The position numbers and the translations under genes are program-made. A DNA stretch of 5,040 nucleotides from assembly GCA_947460915.1 (NCBI GenBank), contig CANHKJ010000232.1, positions 1 through 5,040 of the forward strand, in the 5' to 3' direction. The stretch is from Verrucomicrobiia bacterium (GTDB lineage Bacteria; Verrucomicrobiota; Verrucomicrobiia; Verrucomicrobiales; Akkermansiaceae). This document shows, piece after piece, positions 1-5,040 of the stretch (its first letter is position 1; the number at the start of each line of letters is the position of its first letter). The notes beneath the pieces were generated by a model. That model saw only the letters and a program-made list of their open reading frames with translations. It searched no databases and was not told the origin of the DNA.

Positions 1-126
1 CTGCTGTGGATGACATGGTGTTGCTTGGTGAGTGAATCGTTAGGGAAAAATGTCCAAGCTGAATTGCTTGGAGTTGACTTTGAAAACATGAGCGAGGAGG
101 GGCCTGAACGCAAGGGGATATTTTGA
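1..126 (+). other. Uncertain 3' end of an upstream gene
   Basis: Frame 1 is open from the window edge to a TGA at 124-126, giving 41 residues. Its last third (around VDFENMSEEGPERKG) reads like a normal acidic C-terminal tail, but its beginning is unusually rich in Trp and Cys. A competing reading is frame 3, open from position 3 to a TGA at 33-35 and ending AVDDMVLLGE, which also looks natural. Only one of them can be the true end, and the sequence to the left would decide. No reading frame on the minus strand runs off the left edge convincingly. I do not recognise the product. Confidence 0.25.
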
Positions 127-191
127 TCGAGTAGAACTACGGTCGCGAACAGGGTGGTTGTGTTAGAATAGTTCTCAACCTCATTCAGGCT

Positions 192-212
192 TGGTTGTTA
201 GCGCAACAATCA
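192..212. promoter_or_regulatory. Short hairpin upstream of the small membrane protein gene
   Basis: Bases 192-199 can pair with 205-212 (eight pairs, one of them G-T) around a five-base loop AGCGC. It lies about 35 bases before the ATG at 248. No T-tract follows, so it is not a typical intrinsic terminator. It could be an operator or a leader hairpin for the following gene, or chance. The rest of 127-247 shows no convincing promoter: a TTGACG at 213-218 has no good -10 box at the right distance. Confidence 0.2.
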
Positions 213-247
213 TTGACGAACGAGATTGTAAGCATTAAGAAACGCCC

Positions 248-538
248 ATGTTGACTTTTGTCATTTTATCGATCTTTGCTGCTTTTATGTTTCACAAAGC
301 GACGACGGAGAAGGGCTATTCTTCGCCGCGCTTTTGGATGTATCCTCTCATCGTAGGCAATGGTCTGATGCTTTTTGCGATGGCGGCGAAGTGGATCACG
401 GGTGAAGTGTTCAAAGGGGAAACCTCACCATTCATGCAGGCCTATGGGCCGATTGTGGATGTGCTTGCCTTGATCGTGCTCATCGTGATCATTGTCAAGG
501 CGTGGAAGCAGATCAAGAGCCTGCCGCCACGCGAATAG
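248..538 (+). CDS. Small three-helix membrane protein, function unknown
   Basis: This 96-residue protein is not one I recognise. Three hydrophobic stretches are visible: residues 2-15 at the extreme N-terminus, about 32-50 (starting at YPLIVGNG), and about 67-85 (rich in Val, Ile and Leu). A basic loop after the first helix (K18 to R28) and a basic C-terminal tail (KAWKQIKSL, ending PPRE) would favour a cytoplasmic C-terminus. The protein therefore probably sits in the inner membrane. The first helix starts right at Met1 and could alternatively be an uncleaved signal anchor. The ATG at 248 is the first plausible start, but only a poor AAGA-like match precedes it. It stands alone on its strand and meets the phosphorylase gene tail to tail with 9 bases between stops. 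The coding call rests on length, membrane pattern and tight packing against the neighbour, not on homology. Confidence 0.7.
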   Translation: MLTFVILSIFAAFMFHKATTEKGYSSPRFWMYPLIVGNGLMLFAMAAKWITGEVFKGETSPFMQAYGPIVDVLALIVLIVIIVKAWKQIKSLPPRE

Positions 539-547
539 GCTCGTGTA

Positions 548-2209
548 TTACGCGTAGATTTTTTCGTAGTATTCGCGCACCATGCGGTCGGCATCGAAGT
601 AAGGAACTACATCGTTCATCGATTGCAAAACCATGCGCCACCAGTCATTACTATGATTGTAGTATTTTGGGCAAATCGATTCGTTGAGAATGCGATGGAG
701 ATTCATTAAATCGGTGTGATCTCGTGCTTCGGGGCTGAGATTTGGCTCTGCGGGCGGGACAATGAAGGAATTTTCGCCGTCTTTGCCAAATTCGCAAATC
801 CAGCCATCCCATGTGGAGAAATTGAGAGAGCCATTCATCGCCGCGGTCATGCCCGAGGTGCCAGAGGCCTCGCGGGTGACGACGGGATTGTTTAGCCAAA
901 GGTCACTGCCGTTTTTCAGGTCGCGTGAGAGCTCGAGTTCATAGCCAACGAGCACCGTAGCATTCGGATTCGGCGCTGTGAGATTGATCAAGTGATTGAA
1001 GGTCTCGATGGCGGAATAGTCGAAGGGATACGGCTTGCCTGCCCAGATGATTTGTATCGGTTGGTCGGTGCGGTTGAGGAGCTCGCGGAACATCTGACGC
1101 TCGCGTGTGATCAAATCGGCGCGCTTGTAACCCGCAAAGCGGCGGGCCCAAACGATGGTGAGAACATCGGGGTTCATCAGCTTGCCGGATTGATCGGCGA
1201 CGATGCGGAAAAGCTTCTCTTTTAGCTCGCGTTTGCGGCGACGCAAGGTATCAAGATCACCATGCTGGCGAGCATTTTCCAAAATCGAATCCGCCCAGTA
1301 CTTTTTGTTTTGCGCGTTGGTGATGTGATCGATCGGACAAATTCCCTGATGATCTTTCCACATTTCACGTGAGACTTCACCATGCAATCGCGAGACACCA
1401 TTGGCCTTATGAGAGAGTCGCAAGGCCGCGAGTGAGTGATTGAAAGTATCATCGCGCAAGTCGATGAGATCGCGAATTTCATCGAGTTCGACGGTGCCAA
1501 AAAATCCCGCTTGCTTGAGCACATGCACATTGGTTTTTTCATTGCCCGCTTCTTCTGGTGTGTGGGTGGTGAAGACGAATTTTTTCTTTACGGCTTCCTT
1601 GTCGCGGCAGGTTTCGTAAAAGCGGAACAAAGCCGAGAGTCCGTGAGCTTCGTTGAGGTGATAAACATCGGGTTGAACACCCAGTTCTTCTAACAAACGA
1701 TCGCCGCCACGACCCAGCACCATGTATTGAGCGATGCGAACATTGTGATCGTGATCGTAGAGGCGTTGGGTAATATTGCGACCAAAGGCGCTATTGCCCT
1801 CGACGTCGGTCGTGAGGAAAAACATCGGCACGGTGCCGAATACATCGCCGGGCAGGTAGAGGGCGCGCACGATCACGTCTTGATCAAAAATCCGCAAAGT
1901 GAACTCGATGCCTGTCTCGCGCAGGAAGGCGGGGTGCTTGCGGCGGAATTGCACCGCCATTTCCCGACCATCACCGCGTGTTTGATTGTAGTAGCCACAG
2001 GTCCAGAAGATGCCGATGCCACAGAAATTCTGCCTCATCGCTGCCGCGGACCGCATGTGCGAACCCGCGAGAAAGCCGAGTCCGCCCGAATAGATCTTGA
2101 ACGATTGATCAATGGCAAATTCCATCGAGAAGTAAACAGCACTTTTGCCAAAAGCGGGATCGATCTCGTAAATGGGGCGGAATTTTTCAGGAAGAAAGGA
2201 CAGGGACAT
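548..2209 (-). CDS. glgP: Compact alpha-glucan (glycogen/maltodextrin) phosphorylase, GT35 family
   Basis: Family members cleave alpha-1,4-glucan ends with phosphate, releasing glucose-1-phosphate in the cytoplasm during glycogen or maltodextrin breakdown. At 553 residues it belongs with the short bacterial/archaeal-type alpha-glucan phosphorylases, well below the roughly 800-850 residues of classical enzymes. Recognisable blocks in order: YFSMEF (26-31) and the glycine-rich YSGGLG (40-45); HLNEAH (184-189), matching the segment around rabbit His341; TTHTP (214-218), with His216 equivalent to rabbit His377; ARRFAGYKR (355-363), matching the Arg569/Lys574 phosphate and cofactor site; and EASGTSGM (447-454) with Glu447 equivalent to Glu672. 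The residue that should follow, the Schiff-base lysine for pyridoxal phosphate (rabbit Lys680), is Thr455 (codon ACC, bases 847-845). The remaining site is intact, so a diverged subfamily is more likely than decay. The frame upstream of the ATG at 2209 has no other start before the tdh stop, which fixes the start. It lies 42 bases after tdh, probably in one operon. No Shine-Dalgarno is seen. Confidence 0.92.
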   Translation of the reverse strand: MSLSFLPEKFRPIYEIDPAFGKSAVYFSMEFAIDQSFKIYSGGLGFLAGSHMRSAAAMRQNFCGIGIFWTCGYYNQTRGDGREMAVQFRRKHPAFLRETGIEFTLRIFDQDVIVRALYLPGDVFGTVPMFFLTTDVEGNSAFGRNITQRLYDHDHNVRIAQYMVLGRGGDRLLEELGVQPDVYHLNEAHGLSALFRFYETCRDKEAVKKKFVFTTHTPEEAGNEKTNVHVLKQAGFFGTVELDEIRDLIDLRDDTFNHSLAALRLSHKANGVSRLHGEVSREMWKDHQGICPIDHITNAQNKKYWADSILENARQHGDLDTLRRRKRELKEKLFRIVADQSGKLMNPDVLTIVWARRFAGYKRADLITRERQMFRELLNRTDQPIQIIWAGKPYPFDYSAIETFNHLINLTAPNPNATVLVGYELELSRDLKNGSDLWLNNPVVTREASGTSGMTAAMNGSLNFSTWDGWICEFGKDGENSFIVPPAEPNLSPEARDHTDLMNLHRILNESICPKYYNHSNDWWRMVLQSMNDVVPYFDADRMVREYYEKIYA

Positions 2210-2251
2210 GGAGTTGATGTTTAGAGAAACAGAAACTGCATGTGAAATCTG

Positions 2252-3280
2252 TCAGTCCGTCCAGTCAAGCACAACTTTTCCGGACTGACCGGACATCATC
2301 GTTTGGAATGCAGTTTCATATTCAGTGTAATGGAAGCGATGCGTGATGACCGGCGAAATATCGAGGCCCGCGCGGATCATGCTGCTCATTTTATACCAAG
2401 TCTCGAACATTTCGCGTCCATAAATGCCTTTCATGATCAGACCCTTAAAAATGACTTTATCCCAGTCGATTGCGACTTTATCGGGAAAGATGCCGAGCAA
2501 GGAAACTTTCGCGCCGTTTGAGCTGTGTTCCAAGATGTCGTGCAGGCCAGAAGGATGACCTGACATTTCAAGTCCGATGTCGAATCCCTCCTTCATACCT
2601 AGGTCGCGTTTCACATCAGCGAGTGTTTCTTCGGCGACATTCACGGTGCGGGTGGCACCGAGTTTTTTTGCTAGTTCCAAACGCCAAGGATTGACATCTG
2701 TCACCACCACGTGACGGGCTCCCGCAAAGCGGCAAACCGCAGCAGCCATGCAGCCAATCGGGCCGGCTCCGGTGATCAGCACATCTTCCGCCACCAAGTT
2801 CCATGATAAGGCGGTGTGCACAGCATTGCCGAGAGGATCGAAGGTGGAAATGACATCTTCCGGGATGCTTGGATCCACCTTATAGACATTGCGCGCAGGG
2901 ATCGAGAGAAATTGCGCAAAAGCGCCTTGTCGATTGACGCCGACACCGAGGGTGTTTGGGCACAGGTGTTGGCGACCACCGAGACAATTGCGGCAGCGAC
3001 CGCAGACAATGTGGCCCTCTCCAGAAACCAGATCGCCGATTTGCAGATCTGTCACTCCCGAACCGATGGCTTCCACTACGCCACAAAATTCATGACCGAC
3101 GGGCATCGGCACGGGGATCGTGCGCTGCGCCCAGGCATCCCATTTGTAAATGTGGACATCGGTGCCGCAGATGGAAGTCTTGCGGATGCGAATGAGCGCG
3201 TCCATCGGGCCGACTTCGGGTTCGGGAACATCCTGCAACCAGATGCCAGGCTCTGCTTTTGCTTTGACGAGTGCTTTCAT
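2252..3280 (-). CDS. tdh: L-threonine 3-dehydrogenase, zinc-dependent
   Basis: Oxidises L-threonine with NAD+ to 2-amino-3-ketobutyrate, the first step of threonine breakdown to glycine, in the cytoplasm. The 342 residues match the 341 of the E. coli enzyme, and recalled E. coli blocks align end to end. Visible features of the medium-chain dehydrogenase fold: catalytic-zinc residues Cys38 (in ICGTDVHIY), His63 and Glu64 (in VGHE); His90 in GEGH; structural-zinc cysteines 93, 96, 99 and 107; FDPLGNAVHTALS at 147-159; the Rossmann loop GAGPIG at 171-176; and Asp195 in VVTDVN, the acidic residue that favours NAD over NADP. KGIYGREMFETWYKM (284-298) is a hallmark of this enzyme against other zinc alcohol dehydrogenases. 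The start at 3280 matches the E. coli N-terminus (MKAL); no Shine-Dalgarno precedes it. In E. coli tdh follows kbl (2-amino-3-ketobutyrate CoA ligase); here no kbl is adjacent, and a glucan phosphorylase follows. A palindrome lies 10 bases upstream. Confidence 0.97.
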   Translation of the reverse strand: MKALVKAKAEPGIWLQDVPEPEVGPMDALIRIRKTSICGTDVHIYKWDAWAQRTIPVPMPVGHEFCGVVEAIGSGVTDLQIGDLVSGEGHIVCGRCRNCLGGRQHLCPNTLGVGVNRQGAFAQFLSIPARNVYKVDPSIPEDVISTFDPLGNAVHTALSWNLVAEDVLITGAGPIGCMAAAVCRFAGARHVVVTDVNPWRLELAKKLGATRTVNVAEETLADVKRDLGMKEGFDIGLEMSGHPSGLHDILEHSSNGAKVSLLGIFPDKVAIDWDKVIFKGLIMKGIYGREMFETWYKMSSMIRAGLDISPVITHRFHYTEYETAFQTMMSGQSGKVVLDWTD

Positions 3281-3290
3281 GTACTGTTCT

Positions 3291-3305
3291 GCGCAACAGT
3301 TGCGC
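3291..3305. promoter_or_regulatory. Perfect 15-base palindrome upstream of tdh, candidate operator
   Basis: GCGCAAC, a single central A, then GTTGCGC form a perfect inverted repeat with 7-base arms, ending 10 bases before the tdh ATG. With only one central base it suits binding by a protein dimer better than an RNA hairpin, although five pairs around a five-base loop would also fold. A weak candidate minus-strand promoter (TTGATT at 3339-3334, ACACTA at 3316-3311, spacer 17) would start transcription inside or next to the palindrome, which is where a repressor site is expected. No regulator is identified. Confidence 0.4.
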
Positions 3306-3404
3306 GGCGGTAGTGTGCTGGAATCGTCTGCCGAATCAAGACCTTTCGTGCGTGGTAAATGTATTTTTGAATAAATTCGCCGTTGCTTCGTCGTATCGGG
3401 TGTT

Positions 3405-3698
3405 ATGAAAAAACATGGGATTCTTGCTGGTGCTATTGTCGCTCTTTGCGGATTGTTTTCGTCTTGTGCTGACCCGTATTATGGTGCGGGTTATGGGAGT
3501 GGTGCCTATCCACGCAATGCCGCTGAGGCAGCTGTGCCGATCGTCGTCGGCGCTGCTTTGGTGGGCGCTGTTCTGAGTCACAACAAGAGCCACTCGAAAT
3601 ACCGTGGTGGTCACTATAGCGGCGGCTATGGATACGGCGGTGGCTATGGAGGAGGTTACGGTGGCGGCTATTGCGCTCCGCGACATCATGGATGGTGA
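3405..3698 (+). CDS. Small Gly/Tyr-rich lipoprotein, function unknown
   Basis: This 97-residue exported protein begins with a type II signal peptide: basic KKH at 2-4, a hydrophobic core at 6-18, and the lipobox LFSSC with Cys21 as the predicted lipidated residue. Position -3 is Phe, which the lipobox rule allows but is less common than Leu. Ala22 at +2 gives no inner-membrane retention signal, so an outer-membrane location is likely in a Gram-negative cell. The mature protein has a short Tyr/Gly/Pro segment (24-36), a small-residue hydrophobic stretch at 43-57 with glycine spacing (VVGAALVGAVL), a basic His/Ser/Lys linker (59-67), then a Gly-Tyr tract with three GGGY units (78-89) and the tail CAPRHHGW. 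Cys90 could form a disulfide. The hydrophobic stretch might associate with membrane. The ATG at 3405 fits the signal peptide; only a weak GGGTG precedes it. It is divergent from tdh and closed by a strong terminator, so it is probably monocistronic. Confidence 0.8.
   Translation: MKKHGILAGAIVALCGLFSSCADPYYGAGYGSGAYPRNAAEAAVPIVVGAALVGAVLSHNKSHSKYRGGHYSGGYGYGGGYGGGYGGGYCAPRHHGW
3621..3671 (+). repeat. In-frame Gly-Tyr codon repeat within the lipoprotein gene
   Basis: Residues 73-89 consist only of Gly and Tyr, including three consecutive GGGY units at 78-81, 82-85 and 86-89. Codon choice varies between units (GGC, GGT, GGA; TAT, TAC), so the repetition is conserved at protein level rather than being a recent DNA duplication. 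Such tracts are flexible, prone to length change, and found in surface, cell-wall or adhesive proteins. Confidence 0.75.
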
Positions 3699-3719
3699 TG
3701 AGTTTTTTCCGTCACGTTT

Positions 3720-3758
3720 TACCCGCCGCGATCATTTTTTCGCGGCGGGTATTTTTTT
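3720..3758 (+). terminator. Strong rho-independent terminator after the lipoprotein gene
   Basis: Bases 3720-3731 pair perfectly with 3740-3751 (12 pairs, core CCCGCCGCG with CGCGGCGGG) around an eight-base T-rich loop, followed directly by seven T at 3752-3758. It begins 21 bases after the lipoprotein stop codon. The left flank has only four T, so it would act poorly for leftward transcription. It separates the lipoprotein gene from nrdR. Confidence 0.95.
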
Positions 3759-3848
3759 GATTTGCATTTTATTTAAGAAATACTAGATAGTTAGTAGACC
3801 AAAAAACCTTGATTTTTCCTAGGTACAACATTTGTGATACTTTTCCGT

Positions 3849-3877
3849 TTGACACTACCAGATGTTCTCGTGATTCT
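3849..3877 (+). promoter_or_regulatory. Candidate sigma-70 type promoter for nrdR
   Basis: A perfect TTGACA -35 box at 3849-3854 is followed after 17 bases by GATTCT at 3872-3877, a poor -10 box (three of six matches). Transcription would start near 3884, leaving a leader of about 18 bases with no Shine-Dalgarno. The rest of 3759-3901 is AT-rich (for example 3761-3790) and could hold another promoter; no complete NrdR-box pair was found there. Confidence 0.3.
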
Positions 3878-3901
3878 CGCGCGTCTCGTTTTTCCAAGCT
3901 C

Positions 3902-4393
3902 ATGCGGTGCATTCAATGCGGCTCCCTGAAGGATAAAGTTCTCGACTCTCGAATGTCGAAGGATGGCACCACCATCAGGAGGCGGCGCGAATGTATGATG
4001 TGTAACTATCGTTATACTTCCTATGAATCAATCGAACGCACCGAGTTGCGCGTGGTGAAACGAGATGGCAGTCGCGAGCCTCTCAACCGCGAAAAACTAT
4101 TCCGAGGGCTCGTCAAGGCCTGCGAAAAACGACCCGTACACATGGACCGGCTTGACCGAGCTGTGGAGGAAATTCTGAGTGAGCTTCACAAAGATAACAT
4201 GTCCGAGGTGCCATCATCTACGATTGGTGCCAAGGTAATGGATAAACTCCATTCGATCGATCCCGTCGCTTACGTGCGCTACGTTTCCGTTTATCGTCAG
4301 TTTGACAACGTCGGAGAATTCATCAACGAGATTCAGGCGCTAGAACGTCGCGCAGCGCGCGATCCACTCCAGCGCAAACTTTTCAAGGAATAG
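3902..4393 (+). CDS. nrdR: Transcriptional repressor NrdR, regulator of ribonucleotide reductase genes
   Basis: NrdR senses the ATP/dATP balance and represses ribonucleotide reductase genes by binding NrdR boxes. The 163 residues are close to the family's usual 150 or so. A zinc ribbon occupies the N-terminus: Cys3 and Cys6 (MRCIQC), then Cys31 and Cys34, with the typical DSR (15-17), the basic RRRREC (26-31) and YRYTSYE (37-42) between and after. An ATP-cone follows at about 49-139, opening VVKRDGSREPLNREKL (51-66) and closing with YVRYVSVYRQF (124-134). The C-terminal tail is slightly long, charged and of unknown role. The ATG at 3902 was chosen because NrdR proteins start at the MxCxxC motif; the frame is open further upstream to a TTG at 3809, but the 31 added residues do not look like NrdR. 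No Shine-Dalgarno is visible. It follows a strong terminator, so it begins its own transcript, possibly including the gene at 4531. No ribonucleotide reductase gene is in the window. Confidence 0.96.
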   Translation: MRCIQCGSLKDKVLDSRMSKDGTTIRRRRECMMCNYRYTSYESIERTELRVVKRDGSREPLNREKLFRGLVKACEKRPVHMDRLDRAVEEILSELHKDNMSEVPSSTIGAKVMDKLHSIDPVAYVRYVSVYRQFDNVGEFINEIQALERRAARDPLQRKLFKE

Positions 4394-4530
4394 TCCCCAT
4401 TCCTCGATCGGCGAATCACGTTTTCCTCGCTCCTGCAACAAAATCAACAGTCTCCAAAGTTCAACAGCCATAATTCGTTCATCTCCTTACCAACTCCAAC
4501 CCCAACGTCCCTACAACTGAAAGAAATTAC
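4394..4530 (+). other. C-rich, G-poor spacer between nrdR and the next gene
   Basis: No intrinsic terminator (stem plus T-tract) was found after nrdR. In the 90 bases 4441-4530 I counted 30 C and only 7 G by hand, so the transcript should be nearly unstructured. Two readings are possible. It may be a Rho-loading (rut-like) region ending the nrdR transcript. Or it may be an open leader aiding translation of the gene at 4531 in the absence of a strong Shine-Dalgarno. No small ORF or hairpin stands out. Confidence 0.35.
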
Positions 4531-5040
4531 GTGATCGCACTCATCGGCAACCGCCCCGTCATCCAAGTTGGCCGCCATCAGGTATCGTGTTACGATTCCC
4601 AGTGGTTGCGCGACGCATTGTGCCGGGCCATGCACGCAGCAGATCGCGACGATTTTCCGTTTGTGGACGAAATTTGCCAAGGGATCTTTCATTATTTGGA
4701 GAACAAATGCCCCTTGCGCTTGTTGCCGTTGCCCGCGCTCTACGAGAAAATGCGTCGCATGTTAGAACACATCGGCTGTGAAAACATCGCTCAGCAATTG
4801 CGTCCTCTCGCTCCACCAGTGCAAGTAAGTCTTTTGCGTTTGCTGCGCGAAAATGACTGCACCTTTGAATTGGCCTTGTTCCCGATGTTGCACCGCGAGA
4901 TCGACGAACTGTGCTCGGCTGGTGCCAATGAAATCCGCTTTTTGCAAGTGCGCGAATGCACCATGGAGTTGCGCGGAACGCAAAAATTCGACAAGCACTG
5001 CCAACGCCTGCAGCACGAGATCAAGCAGTTTCTCCAAGCC
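4531..5040 (+). CDS. Cysteine-rich protein of unknown function, 5' part (runs off the window)
   Basis: An open frame of 170 codons runs from GTG at 4531 to the window edge without a stop. Upstream the frame is closed by a TAA at 4471-4473, and GTG is the only usual start codon before Met34, so it is the likely start; a weak GAAAGA lies 4-9 bases before it. The amino-acid make-up is natural, whereas the opposite-strand frames here are Gln/Arg/Ser-rich shadows. I do not recognise the family. Nine cysteines (20, 31, 49, 60, 83, 110, 128, 143, 157) are spread out and form no CxxC pair. There is no signal peptide or membrane helix, so it is probably cytoplasmic. Residues 44-90 (VDEICQGIFHYLE, then ALYEKMRRMLEHIG and IAQQL) form two predicted helices whose spacing recalls the helical half of an ATP-cone as in nrdR, but this is only pattern resemblance. 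The region 115-170 is charged and may include a coiled coil at about 155-169. Cotranscription with nrdR is possible. Confidence 0.75.
   Translation, partial: MIALIGNRPVIQVGRHQVSCYDSQWLRDALCRAMHAADRDDFPFVDEICQGIFHYLENKCPLRLLPLPALYEKMRRMLEHIGCENIAQQLRPLAPPVQVSLLRLLRENDCTFELALFPMLHREIDELCSAGANEIRFLQVRECTMELRGTQKFDKHCQRLQHEIKQFLQA

Noticed and set aside
548..2209. Phosphorylase as a truncated pseudogene because of its 553-residue length
   Set aside because: The frame is intact, N- and C-terminal blocks are present, and short GT35 enzymes of about this size are known, so it is a compact form and not a fragment.
1727..2224. 165-codon plus-strand frame inside the phosphorylase gene
   Set aside because: It is antisense to a well-conserved part of the phosphorylase (N-terminal glycine-rich block) and shows no domain of its own.
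2816..3313. 165-codon plus-strand frame inside tdh
   Set aside because: It is antisense to the zinc-binding half of tdh, which is clearly the real gene; no motifs are visible.
3336..3689. 117-codon minus-strand frame opposite the lipoprotein gene
   Set aside because: Its Ala/Thr/Val/Ser-rich composition is the mirror of the Gly-Tyr codons; the plus strand has a lipobox and a matching terminator.
3852..3866. Possible NrdR box (ACACTA half) upstream of nrdR
   Set aside because: Only one half of the box is present; the second half does not match, and a functional site normally has paired boxes.
3809..3901. N-terminal extension of nrdR from a TTG at 3809
   Set aside because: The 31 extra residues have no NrdR character, the family starts at MxCxxC, and a perfect TTGACA box lies inside the extension.
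4762..5037. Minus-strand frame at the right end of the window
   Set aside because: The plus frame from GTG 4531 is longer, uninterrupted and has a more natural composition; the minus frames look like shadows.

Overview
This window comes from a bacterial chromosome of intermediate GC content and reads as ordinary housekeeping and accessory metabolism. Two things suggest a Gram-negative, possibly PVC-group (Verrucomicrobia-like) or Bacteroidetes-like organism. One is a Gly/Tyr-rich lipoprotein with a type II signal peptide. The other is that almost no start codon is preceded by a recognisable Shine-Dalgarno sequence, together with a compact alpha-glucan phosphorylase. This taxonomic guess is inference and weak. 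No mobile element, CRISPR array, tRNA or rRNA was seen.

Layout from left to right. Positions 1-247 hold the uncertain tail of an upstream gene and a short hairpin. At 248-538 (+) is a 96-residue membrane protein of unknown function. It converges, with only 9 bases between stop codons, on a minus-strand pair: tdh (3280-2252, L-threonine 3-dehydrogenase) followed after 42 bases by a 553-residue alpha-glucan phosphorylase (2209-548). A 124-base divergent region carries a perfect 15-base palindrome just upstream of tdh. To its right, on the plus strand, are a small Gly/Tyr-rich lipoprotein (3405-3698) and a strong intrinsic terminator (3720-3758). Then come nrdR (3902-4393), the ATP-cone repressor of ribonucleotide reductase genes, a C-rich and G-poor spacer, and the first 170 codons of a cysteine-rich unknown protein that starts with GTG at 4531 and runs off the window.

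How the genes relate. tdh and the phosphorylase probably share a transcript, although one acts on amino acids and the other on storage polysaccharide; kbl, the usual partner of tdh, is not beside it. nrdR may be cotranscribed with the unknown gene downstream, part of which resembles the helical pattern of an ATP-cone.

The observations most worth a second look are three. The phosphorylase has threonine where the family's pyridoxal-phosphate lysine should be. The Cys-rich unknown follows nrdR. The palindrome lies before tdh. I found no clear evidence of a wholly new multi-gene system.
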